Shown here piece by piece: positions 18,091 to 25,732 of a stretch of DNA of 64,000 nt. A model generated the notes under the pieces. It saw only the letters and a list, made by a program, of their open reading frames with translations. It was not told the DNA's origin and ran no database searches. The DNA is from Nocardioides massiliensis (GTDB lineage Bacteria; Actinomycetota; Actinomycetes; Propionibacteriales; Nocardioidaceae): NCBI RefSeq assembly GCF_030811215.1, contig NZ_JAUSQM010000001.1, positions 496,001 to 560,000 of the forward strand, in the 5' to 3' direction. The position numbers and the translations under genes were made by a program. Position 1 is the stretch's first letter; every line of letters begins with the position of its first letter.

Positions 18091-19785
18091 TCAGTGCACG
18101 TCGGGCGGAAGCTCACCCTTGGCGTGCGCCTCGATGAGCTTGGTGCGTCCGGGGTAGCGGATCTCCTCCACCAGCTCCTGCATGACCGGAGACGGCTTCG
18201 GCGTGAACTGGGAGACCACGATCGTCACCAGGAAGTTCAGCGCCATCCCGACGACCCCGAAGCTGGTCTCGGCGATGCCGAAGATCCCTTCGCTGTTGCC
18301 GTAGATGTCGATCGTCCACAGCATGTAGGCGAGCGTCACGACCAAGCCGGTCAGCATCCCGGCCGTGGCCCCCATGGCGGTGCACTTCTTCCAGAAGATG
18401 CCCAGCACGAGCACCGGGAAGAAGCTGGCACAGGCTATGCCGAAGGCCAGGGCGACGACTTGTGCCACGAATCCGGGCGGGTTGATGCCCAGGTAGCCCG
18501 CCACCACGATGGCCGCGGCCATCGCGATCCGGCCCACCATCAGCTGACGCGCCTCTGTCGCCTGCGGGTTGATCCGCTTGTAGTAGACGTCGTTGGCGAT
18601 GGACGAGGAGATCACCAGCAGCAGACCCGATGCCGTGGACAGGGCGGCAGCCAGCGCACCCGCGGCGACCAAGCCGATGATCGGCGCCGGCAGGCCGGCA
18701 ATCTCCGGAGCGGCGAGGACCAGGATGTCGTTGTTGATCACCAGCTCGTTGGCCGCATCGGCCCCGTAGTCGATGACCCCGTCGCCGTTGAGGTCGTCCA
18801 CCGTGATCAGGTCGACGTCGGCCCACGTCTGTGCCCAGCCCGGCAGGTTGTCGACGGCGGCACCGGAGACGTCCTGGAGGATGTTGAGCTTGCTGAAGGC
18901 TGCGATCGACGGGGCCGTGGTGTAGAGCAGGGCGATGAAGAAGAGCGCCCACAGCGCCGAGAACCGGGCCGCTCGGACGTTCTTCGCGGTGTAGAACCGC
19001 ACGATCACGTGCGGCAGACCTGCCGTGCCGAACATCAGCGTCGCCGTCATCAGCGTGACGTTGAGCATGTTCATGTTGGTGAACGCCGCGGTGTACTCCG
19101 CGAACCCGAGGTCGCGCTGGAGCCCGTCGAGCTCGGCGAGGATCTGCCCGAACCCGATCTGCGGGACCGGGATGCTGGTCAGCTCCGTCGAGATCGCCAC
19201 CGCCGGGATCAGATAGGCGACGATGAGCACGCTGTACTGCGCAACCTGCGTCCAGGTGATGCCCTTCATGCCGCCGAGGACGGCGTAGAAGAACACGATG
19301 ACCATGCCGATGATGACGCCGGTCGTGGCGTTCACGTTGAGGAACCGGGCGAACACGAGCCCGGTGCCCGACATCTGGCCGGCGACGTACACGAACGAGA
19401 TGACCACGGTGCAGACCACCGCGACCATGCGGGCGGTCTCGGAGTACCGGTCCCCCACGAAGTCGGGGATCGTGTACTTGCCGAACTTGCGCAGGTACGG
19501 CGCCAGCAGCAGCGCCAGCAGGACGTAGCCGCCGGTCCACCCCATGAGGTAGACCGAGCCGTCGTAGCCGTTGGTCGACAGGGCGATGATGCCGGCCATC
19601 GAGATGAACGACGCTGCGCTCATCCAGTCGGCCGCGATCGCGGCACCGTTGGCCGGGGCCGGGATGCCACCGCCGGCGACGTAGAAGCCGGCGGTGTCCT
19701 TCACCCGGCTCGCGTAGGCGATGTAGATGTAGAGCGCGAACGACAGGCCGGCGAAGACCAGTGTCCAGACTTGGATCTCGCTCAT
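18091..19785 (-). CDS. Sodium:solute symporter, large subunit (VC_2705-like SSS family)
   Basis: This 564-residue integral membrane protein has about 13 helices. Motifs include AAIAADWMSAASFISMAGIIAL (SSS signature in the first helices), GYVLLALLLAPYLRKFGKYTIPDFVGDRY and GVVGMALNFLVTIVVSQFTP. Pairing with a DUF4212 small subunit points to the VC_2705-like branch, related to cation/acetate symporters (ActP). Monocarboxylate uptake is likely but not proven. ATG 19785 overlaps the small-subunit stop (ATGA), so the two are translationally coupled. Confidence 0.9.
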   Translation of the reverse strand: MSEIQVWTLVFAGLSFALYIYIAYASRVKDTAGFYVAGGGIPAPANGAAIAADWMSAASFISMAGIIALSTNGYDGSVYLMGWTGGYVLLALLLAPYLRKFGKYTIPDFVGDRYSETARMVAVVCTVVISFVYVAGQMSGTGLVFARFLNVNATTGVIIGMVIVFFYAVLGGMKGITWTQVAQYSVLIVAYLIPAVAISTELTSIPVPQIGFGQILAELDGLQRDLGFAEYTAAFTNMNMLNVTLMTATLMFGTAGLPHVIVRFYTAKNVRAARFSALWALFFIALLYTTAPSIAAFSKLNILQDVSGAAVDNLPGWAQTWADVDLITVDDLNGDGVIDYGADAANELVINNDILVLAAPEIAGLPAPIIGLVAAGALAAALSTASGLLLVISSSIANDVYYKRINPQATEARQLMVGRIAMAAAIVVAGYLGINPPGFVAQVVALAFGIACASFFPVLVLGIFWKKCTAMGATAGMLTGLVVTLAYMLWTIDIYGNSEGIFGIAETSFGVVGMALNFLVTIVVSQFTPKPSPVMQELVEEIRYPGRTKLIEAHAKGELPPDVH

Positions 19786-20063
19786 GGGTGGTGCACCCCT
19801 TCCTCCTCGAGCTCGTCGACGCCGAACTCCTTGTCGAGACGGTCCATCCGCCACACGTAGACGGCGATGAGGGCGAGGAAGGTCAGGATCGAACCCTGCT
19901 GGGCGAACCAGAAGCCGAGCGGGAAGTCGAGGATCACGATGTTGTTCAGGGGCTTCACGAACCAGATGCCGGCGCCGAAGGACACCGCCGCCCAGATCGT
20001 CAGCAACACGGCCATGAGCCTGAGGTTGCGGCGCCAGTAGGCCCGGCGCTGATTTTCGTCCAT
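19782..20063 (-). CDS. DUF4212 symporter small subunit
   Basis: This 93-residue protein has two membrane helices (LMAVLLTIWAAVSFGAGIWF and GFWFAQQGSILTFLALIAVY) and a conserved YWRRNLRLM start and YVWRMDRLDKEFGV end. DUF4212 proteins (TIGR03647 type) are small partners of sodium:solute symporters and are regularly encoded just upstream of them, as here. ATG 20063 is chosen by homology; longer frames reach upstream without a ribosome site. Confidence 0.9.
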   Translation of the reverse strand: MDENQRRAYWRRNLRLMAVLLTIWAAVSFGAGIWFVKPLNNIVILDFPLGFWFAQQGSILTFLALIAVYVWRMDRLDKEFGVDELEEEGVHHP

Positions 20064-20157
20064 GAAGGGTTTCCTTCCGGTCGTTCCCGAGGTCGCCAGG
20101 TCGGCGCACCAGCGCTGCGAGAGAACCAAGACCGGCGAGAGAGGGTCAAGACGAATC

Positions 20158-20173
20158 TGTGACACAGGTCACC
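20158..20173 (-). promoter_or_regulatory. Candidate CRP/GlxR-type site upstream of the symporter operon
   Basis: TGTGA-CACAGG-TCACC matches the CRP/GlxR consensus TGTGA-N6-TCACA in 9 of 10 arm positions. It lies about 95 nt upstream of the DUF4212 start. cAMP-dependent control of acetate-type symporters is known in other actinobacteria. Here it is an inference from the motif and position. Confidence 0.45.
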
Positions 20174-20308
20174 GCCAGCGCCGAGCGGTAGCGCTGGCGC
20201 GGCGAACGGTTTCGCCCCTTGACCGCTCGTCGCAGCAGACCGACCGCTCGTCCGACAGCGCTCGACGGCCCCTGTGCCGCGGGTCACGTCCGGGGTCACA
20301 GTCGTGCC

Positions 20309-20701
20309 ATGACCTCCACCGCCACACCGACTGCCCGTGTCCGCACCCGGGTGCCCGGCCGCGGTCGGCTCGTCGCGGCGTCCCTCCTCGTGCTCTTCGG
20401 GTCGTTCATGCCCTGGGTGTCGACCGCGGCCGGCAACATCTCCGGCGCCCGCGGGGCCGGGGTGTGGACGTTCTACGCCGCGCTGCTCGGCATCGCCGGC
20501 GCGATCATCCCGCTGCGCCGGGTTGGGGCGGTCCAGGCCGCGATCATGGCGGTCGCGGCGATCGCCCTGCCCGTCTGGCAGGTGATCCACCTGCTCTCGC
20601 TGGTCGGCACCGCCGGCTGGCTCCCCGGCCCCGGCCTCGTCCTCGTCCTCGGCGGTGGCGTCCTCGCCGCGGTAGCCGCCCGCCAGCTCTACCGCGCGTA
20701 A
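20309..20701 (+). CDS. Small membrane protein of unknown function
   Basis: The 130-residue protein begins with a basic N-terminus (RVRTRVPGRGR) followed by about four hydrophobic segments: LVAASLLVLFGSFMPWVSTA, TFYAALLGIAGAIIPL, AAIMAVAAIALPVWQVIHLL and GLVLVLGGGVLAAVAARQL. The 'GSFMPW' in the first helix and the helix count resemble many actinobacterial four-helix membrane proteins without assigned roles. ATG 20309 begins MTSTATPT; the ribosome site is weak. It is divergent from the symporter operon. Confidence 0.7.
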   Translation: MTSTATPTARVRTRVPGRGRLVAASLLVLFGSFMPWVSTAAGNISGARGAGVWTFYAALLGIAGAIIPLRRVGAVQAAIMAVAAIALPVWQVIHLLSLVGTAGWLPGPGLVLVLGGGVLAAVAARQLYRA

Positions 20702-20711
20702 TCGTCGGTCG

Positions 20712-20880
20712 GGCGAAGTCGAGACTCCCTCGTCCGTCGAGTGCCCCGAACGAAGTCGAGACCCCTTGCTCGTCGAGTGCCCCGAACGAAGCCGAGACCC
20801 CTTGCTCGTCGAGTGCCCCGAACGAAGTCGAGACCCCTTGCTCGTCGAGTGCCCCGAACGAAGTGAGGGGTGTATCGAGA
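20712..20880. repeat. 36-bp tandem repeat array (about four copies)
   Basis: Three near-identical 36-nt units begin at 20760, 20796 and 20832, preceded by a diverged 37-nt copy from 20723 and followed by a truncated end at about 20868-20880. Each unit holds CTCGTCGAGTGCCCCGAACG. One plus-strand frame reads it as a 12-residue repeat (LVECPERSRDPL), but there is no coding evidence. It lies in the 250-nt gap between the small membrane protein and tRNA-Phe. Dispersed elements of this look occur in Nocardioides-like intergenic regions; that part is from memory. Confidence 0.85.
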
Positions 20881-20951
20881 CGCCGCCCCACGCAGCCGAA
20901 CCCCCACCAGTTCGGCTCACTTCACGCCTTGCGGTATCGTTCCTCCCGCTC

Positions 20952-21025
20952 GGGCAGGTAGCTCAGTTGGTACGAGCGTCCGCCTGAAAAGTGGAAGGTC
21001 GGCGGTTCGACCCCGCCCCTGCCCA
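20952..21025 (+). tRNA. tRNA-Phe (anticodon GAA)
   Basis: This is a 74-nt cloverleaf. The acceptor GGGCAGG pairs with CCTGCCC, the anticodon arm is TCCGC-CTGAAAA-GTGGA, and the T arm is GGCGG-TTCGACC-CCGCC. No CCA is encoded. The accessory block begins downstream of this gene. Confidence 0.95.
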
Positions 21026-21052
21026 CGAGCAACGCAGGTCGCTGACCTGCGC

Positions 21053-21085
21053 GAAGGCCCCCACCGGGTTCCGGCGGGGGCCTTC
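21053..21085 (+). terminator. Hairpin after tRNA-Phe
   Basis: GAAGGCCCCC pairs with GGGGGCCTTC across an inner ACCGG/CCGG stem. The position 28 nt after the tRNA fits a terminator. Confidence 0.7.
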
Positions 21086-21919
21086 GGCTTGGGTGGCCAG
21101 TTGCAGTTTCAGTTGCAGTTGCAGTTGCAGTTGCAGTTGCAGCTATTACGGCAGCGCTGGTGTCTGGTGCGAAGTGGCGGCCGCCACGAGCAGCTGGTCC
21201 AGTCTGACATCGAGTTCGTTAGTTCCGTCCGCCAGCCAGCCACGGGTCATACGAACGCCGTGAGCGCCAGCGCGAGTCGGTGGTCGGACCGGTTTCCGAC
21301 GTGAGCTTCCTTGCCGGCCAGGACGCGCGACGATCGGTCAAGACAGGGGCGAATCGGCGAACTGGCACACTCAGACTGCCTACCTCAGCGCTGGGCGCGG
21401 CTTCGACCCGACGATGCACATCCACGAGAGCGTCGACTTGGTCTGGGAACTTCTCGAGCATGGACTCGTCGTGCGCTAAGCCCCATTCGTACGCGGAGCA
21501 CGACTTACGCGCCACGGTCCGGGACTAGCTCAGGCGAAAGCTCATCGACGAAATCGGCTGAGCATCACCCGTCCTACCGCTACGCACCACGGAGTGCCCG
21601 CCGTGCTGGCGCCGACGACGGAGGCGGCAGCCGCCGCGCTGCGCACCCGACGCTGGTGAGCGCGCCACTGGTCTCGGTAGCCGTCACCCACAGCGCCTGA
21701 GCGGAGCGCACGGCACCGATCAAGTCGCCGCGCGCTCCGCGCACACCGGCTCGACCGGGTCGCCTACGGCACCGGGGCCATTGGCTCGGCGCGCTCCAGG
21801 CTCGCAACCTCGCGCGTCGCACGGGCGATGGTCGCCGTCCCGGAAAGCACGCTCACACCTGGTTCATTCGTCGTAGCATTGACCGGTGTCGCCTGCGGCA
21901 CCATAGGAAGGGAGGACAG
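21086..21919. other. 834-nt stretch without a convincing gene
   Basis: It starts with the hexamer repeat and continues with sequence of lower G/C bias. Several short frames exist, but none has a ribosome site, a family motif or consistent codon bias. One frame around 21350-21475 without a start reads AYLSAGRGFDPTMHIHESVD and then DLVWELLEHGLVVR-stop. It looks protein-like and may be the relic of a degraded gene. No integrase or transposase was recognised. Confidence 0.5.
21098..21143. repeat. Hexanucleotide tandem repeat (TTGCAG)n
   Basis: About seven copies of a 6-nt unit (CAGTTG phase), one with a T substitution (GTTTCAG), lie just after the tRNA-Phe terminator. The unit is low in GC compared with its surroundings. 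Confidence 0.85.
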
Positions 21920-22975
21920 GTGCGCGTGATCACGGTCGCCCAGCTCGCTAGAGATGGGCACCACTGCTTACAGCCTGCCGATGCCAGCGTCGTTCTGCGC
22001 GACCAGATTGACCTATGCCACCCGGACCCGCTGGTGATAGTTGACCTTGACGGGGCACGGCCGAGAGACATCGAGGTCGCGACGGGCGTCCTCGACGCCG
22101 CTCGACCAGCCGCACGGGCCCTGTTGGTGGGTCTCGCCACAGAGGCTCCCGCTCCGCACGTCGAACCGTTGCTGGCACGACTGATGACCACGCTGTGCTC
22201 CGCACCCAACCTCCAATGCGCCGGCAACCCGGACAACCTCTCGGCTCTTTCCAAATTGGTGGCTGGCGCCCCGCGTGCTGCGCTGGTGCTGGCGGACCTC
22301 CTAGAACTGACCGCAAGTTCTTCACTACGCTGGGGGGTCACGGCTGAATCCTTCGCATACTCGATGCTGCTCGCCGGACCCGAGTTTGCGCAATGGCGTG
22401 CAGCGACGCCAATTCGGTCGCTCGCGGAGGCCACCACACCTGTTCTCATGAGCCGAGACGGCACACGGCTTCACCTGCGCTTGAATCGGCCCGAACGGCG
22501 CAATGCTTTTGGGCGGTCGTTGCGCAACGCACTGTTGGACGGACTGGCGATCGCTCGCATCGATGCCTCTGTGACCGATGTGCTCATTGACGGCGCCGGT
22601 CCTGCTTTCTGCAGCGGCGGAGATCTCGACGAGTTCGGCACCACCCCGGATCCCGTGACCGCGCACCATGTGCGGATGGTCGGGCATGCGGGACTCGCGG
22701 TGCATGAGCTGCGCGACAAAGCCAGGTTCCGCGTACACGGCGCATGCATCGGTGCCGGCATCGAGATACCGGCGTTCGCAGTTCACATCGAGGCCTCCTC
22801 CGACGCATCATTCGCCCTGCCCGAGCTCGGCCTGGGGCTGGTACCCGGAGCAGGGGGCACGGTGAGCATCCCAGCGCGCATCGGTCGGTGGCGGACCGCG
22901 TATCTCGCGCTGACCGGTGCCAAGATTGACGCCGCAACAGCCTTGAATTGGGGGTTGGTCGATGCCGTCGTTTGA
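21920..22975 (+). CDS. Crotonase-family protein with N-terminal extension
   Basis: The protein has 351 residues. The C-terminal 190 form a crotonase domain: LRLNRPERRNAFG, GPAFCSGGDLDEFG (oxyanion hole), HGACIGAGIEIPAFAVHI and FALPELGLGLVPGAGG. The N-terminal 160 residues look like a second, degenerate crotonase-like half (IVDLDGARPRDIEVATGVLD and ESFAYSMLLAGPEFAQW) without catalytic motifs. It may hydrate or open a CoA ester together with the CoA-transferase whose start overlaps its stop. GTG 21920 follows GGAAGGGAGGACAG. It is the first gene of a three-gene operon. Confidence 0.82.
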   Translation: MRVITVAQLARDGHHCLQPADASVVLRDQIDLCHPDPLVIVDLDGARPRDIEVATGVLDAARPAARALLVGLATEAPAPHVEPLLARLMTTLCSAPNLQCAGNPDNLSALSKLVAGAPRAALVLADLLELTASSSLRWGVTAESFAYSMLLAGPEFAQWRAATPIRSLAEATTPVLMSRDGTRLHLRLNRPERRNAFGRSLRNALLDGLAIARIDASVTDVLIDGAGPAFCSGGDLDEFGTTPDPVTAHHVRMVGHAGLAVHELRDKARFRVHGACIGAGIEIPAFAVHIEASSDASFALPELGLGLVPGAGGTVSIPARIGRWRTAYLALTGAKIDAATALNWGLVDAVV

Positions 22976-24251
22976 CGGTTCACCGGCCGCCCTGGTCTTT
23001 GCCTCGCACGATCCGGTTGCCGCTTGGGCTGCCAGCGGCGCCATGGCGATCAGCGGGCGGCCGGCCGGCCCTCCACTCATGGCACCGGGCGATCCAGCCG
23101 GCGCCGCACAGCGATGGATCGACTTGATACGTCTGGCCGGCGCGAAGCGTGGCCATTCGGGCCCTGACCTTCCGGACGCAGCACTGCTCGGCGAACGCGC
23201 CGCGCTCCTGGGCCTGACCCGGTCCGGGCCGTCGTCGTGCGGTGGTGGGTTTCGCACGTTCGTGACACGGGACGGATGGGTGGGCATCTCCTTGGGACGA
23301 GCCTCCGATCGTGAACTCGTCCCCGCACTTCTCGCTGATGATTTTCCGCCACCCGATACAGCTACGGCAGCGTGGCCTTGGGTCGCCCGCTGGGCCAGGC
23401 AGCAGTCAACCACAGAGGCCGGAGAACGACTTCGCCTCCTGGGACTGCCCCATTCGCTACGCCACCGCGGCCGCGCCGCGGCTGCCTCCTCGCCCGAACG
23501 GCCGGCCGTGCTGGTCGGGCTACCTGGTGGCGCTCGGACCGTCGTCGAACGGCCGCTGGTTCTTGACTTCACTGCCCTATGGGCCGGCCCGCTGTGCGCT
23601 CACCTGCTCGGACTCATCGGGTGCCAGGTGGTCAAGGTCGAAGCGGTCCACCGACCCGACGGCGCGCGCAATGGCCCCGGTGACTTCTTCGATCTCCTGC
23701 ACTATGGCCACGACAGCGTGGCGGTCGACCTGAGTGAACCGCGCGATCGTGCCAACCTGCGAGAGGTAGCCAGCCGCGCCGACCTGATATTGGAATCCTC
23801 CCGCCCAGCCGGACTTGCGCGTGCCGGCTTGGTCGCCGCTGAACTCGTGGCTGAGGGCACTTCATGGCTCTCAATCACGGCTCAAGGCCGCAATGCCGTG
23901 GCTGTGGGGTATGGCGATGACGTAGCAGTCCATTCCGGGTTGGCGCGGATCGACGGTCCTGATCTGCTTCCAGTCGGCGACGCACTTGCCGACTCGCTGA
24001 CGGGCCTCGCATCAGCTGCTGCTGCAGCGAAGCTGCTGCTTGCCGCCCAGGCTCGCATGATCGATGTTTCCATGGATGCTGTGTGTCGCAGCGTGAGCGG
24101 ACCGGTGGCCGACCACACGTTCATCGAGCGCAACGGCAGATGGTGGGTCGAATCGAAGAGCGGCCTGCATGCCATCCGGGCACCGCGTGGGCGTGTGCCA
24201 GGAGGCACCGCGCGCCCCCTGGGCGCCGACAGCGACAGGTGGATGCAATGA
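22962..24251 (+). CDS. Type III (CaiB/BaiF) CoA-transferase with apparently permuted domain order
   Basis: The protein has 429 residues. The signature that normally opens CaiB proteins, RPLVLDFTALWAGP followed by IGCQVVKVEAVHRPDG, lies at 197-234 instead of near residue 10-45. The loop holding the likely catalytic Asp (ADSLTGL, Asp344) and RMIDVSMDAV follow in normal order, but the protein then ends within about 60 residues. The first 190 residues contain GGFRTFVTRDGWVGISLGRA, which resembles the segment normally in the middle of the family. It would transfer CoA between carboxylates. It overlaps the upstream crotonase by 14 nt and the amidohydrolase by 4 nt. Confidence 0.8.
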   Translation: MPSFDGSPAALVFASHDPVAAWAASGAMAISGRPAGPPLMAPGDPAGAAQRWIDLIRLAGAKRGHSGPDLPDAALLGERAALLGLTRSGPSSCGGGFRTFVTRDGWVGISLGRASDRELVPALLADDFPPPDTATAAWPWVARWARQQSTTEAGERLRLLGLPHSLRHRGRAAAASSPERPAVLVGLPGGARTVVERPLVLDFTALWAGPLCAHLLGLIGCQVVKVEAVHRPDGARNGPGDFFDLLHYGHDSVAVDLSEPRDRANLREVASRADLILESSRPAGLARAGLVAAELVAEGTSWLSITAQGRNAVAVGYGDDVAVHSGLARIDGPDLLPVGDALADSLTGLASAAAAAKLLLAAQARMIDVSMDAVCRSVSGPVADHTFIERNGRWWVESKSGLHAIRAPRGRVPGGTARPLGADSDRWMQ

Positions 24252-25633
24252 TCGTGCTGCGCGACGTCGAGGTCGACGGACGCCGGGTCAATGTGCAGGT
24301 GCGTGGCGATCGAGTTGTCGCCCTGGGGCCTGTCCGCACGGTACCTCGGTCGCGGGGGGTGACCGTCCTCGAAGGCAGCGGTGGAGCCCTACTTCCCGGC
24401 CTGCACGACCACCACTTGCATCTTCTCGCGGCTGCTGCGGCCCACAGCTCAGTCGGCTGTGGGCCAAACGCAGTAGCCGACGCCGAGGAGCTCGGAGCAG
24501 CGTTGCGCGCAGCCGGTCCGCCCGGCACTTGGGTGCGTGGCGTCGGCTACCACGAGAGTGTCGCTGGTCCGCTCGATCGCGATCTCCTCGACCGGATCTG
24601 CCCGGACCGCCTTGTCCGCGTTCAGCACCGCGGTGGCGCATTGTGGATCCTCAACTCGGCCGCGCTGGCGGCGACCGGTGTCGCGAACGATGCCGACCCC
24701 GATGTGAGCCGCGACGAACACGGACGCGCCGACGGACGCCTTTGGCGCTACGACAGCCGATTGCGCAAACGCCTGCCCGATGCTGCGTGGCCCGACCTAG
24801 CCTTCCTGGGCCGGAGCCTCGCTTCGTACGGCATCACGGGCATCACCGACGCAACCCCCGACCTTAGCGACAGCGCCGTGGCCTATTTGCGCGGGACGGT
24901 CACCGCCAGAGTCCTTCCGGCCCACCTCACGGTGCTCGGATCGCTTGGTCCCCCTCCGCCCCTGCGCTCAGGCCCTGTCAAGCTGCATCTACGAGATCAC
25001 GACCTCCCGTCCGCCGACGCTCTCAGTGAGCTCGTAAGAGCCGCCCGGTCGGCGAACCGTGGTGTCGCGGTGCACTGTGTCGGTGCCGAGAGCCTGGCAC
25101 TCACTCTGGCCACCCTGGCCAAACTCGGCTCACACCCACAGGACCGCATCGAGCACGCCTCCGTGGTCCCGCCGTCGATGCGCTCCGACCTGCGGACGCT
25201 CGGCGTCGCGGTAGTGACCCAGCCGGGATTCGTATATGCGCGCGGCGACGAGTACCTCCAAGAGATCGCCGAGCCCGAGCTGTCCTGGCTCTATCCCTTT
25301 GCGTCGTTACTGGCCGAGGGAATCCCTGTGGTGGCGAGCAGCGACCATCCCTACGGTCCGCTTGATCCCTGGACGGTCATTCGCGCGGCGACGACCCGGA
25401 CCACGTCCGGTGGAACCAGGCTGTCCCCGGACGAGCGGGTGCCAGCCGCTCTGGCGTTGCGCGGCTACCTTACCGCCTCCCACGACCCGGGCGGGGCGGT
25501 CCGGACGGTGACACCCGGCGCGTCCGCGGATCTGTGCCTGCTCGATGCGCCTCTTGCAACGGTGCTCGCCGACCCGCAAGCGGGGCGCGTGGTCGCAACC
25601 ATGGTGCAGGGCCAGTTCACCCACAGACGCTGA
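24248..25633 (+). CDS. Amidohydrolase family protein (YtcJ-like amidohydrolase_3)
   Basis: The protein has 461 residues. Metal-ligand motifs are in order: LPGLHDHHLHLL (HxH), AVHCVGAESL (His), DRIEHASVVPP (His) and VASSDHPYGPLDPW (Asp). The N-terminal beta sandwich (VEVDGRRVNVQVRGDRVVAL) is typical of cyclic amidohydrolases. It probably hydrolyses a C-N or similar bond in a small metabolite; the substrate is unknown. ATG 24248 overlaps the CoA-transferase stop (ATGA). This operon converges with the MFS gene. Confidence 0.85.
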   Translation: MIVLRDVEVDGRRVNVQVRGDRVVALGPVRTVPRSRGVTVLEGSGGALLPGLHDHHLHLLAAAAAHSSVGCGPNAVADAEELGAALRAAGPPGTWVRGVGYHESVAGPLDRDLLDRICPDRLVRVQHRGGALWILNSAALAATGVANDADPDVSRDEHGRADGRLWRYDSRLRKRLPDAAWPDLAFLGRSLASYGITGITDATPDLSDSAVAYLRGTVTARVLPAHLTVLGSLGPPPPLRSGPVKLHLRDHDLPSADALSELVRAARSANRGVAVHCVGAESLALTLATLAKLGSHPQDRIEHASVVPPSMRSDLRTLGVAVVTQPGFVYARGDEYLQEIAEPELSWLYPFASLLAEGIPVVASSDHPYGPLDPWTVIRAATTRTTSGGTRLSPDERVPAALALRGYLTASHDPGGAVRTVTPGASADLCLLDAPLATVLADPQAGRVVATMVQGQFTHRR

Positions 25634-25732
25634 GTCGACGATTGACACTTACGGAGCCTGACGCACAGGGCGGGGGCCGTGGGTGCGCATGAGCGTGCCG
25701 CTGGTGTGTCCAGACCCTTCCCGGCACCCGGG

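Noticed and set aside
18055-19860. Plus-strand open frame opposite the symporter
   Set aside because: Charged low-complexity translation with no motifs, antisense to a clear SSS transporter.
20712-20880. CRISPR array
   Set aside because: The copies are contiguous 36-bp units with no unique spacers and no cas genes are near.
20766-20987. Repeat-encoded 12-residue-repeat protein
   Set aside because: The frame exists only because 36 is a multiple of three; it has no ribosome site and runs into tRNA-Phe.
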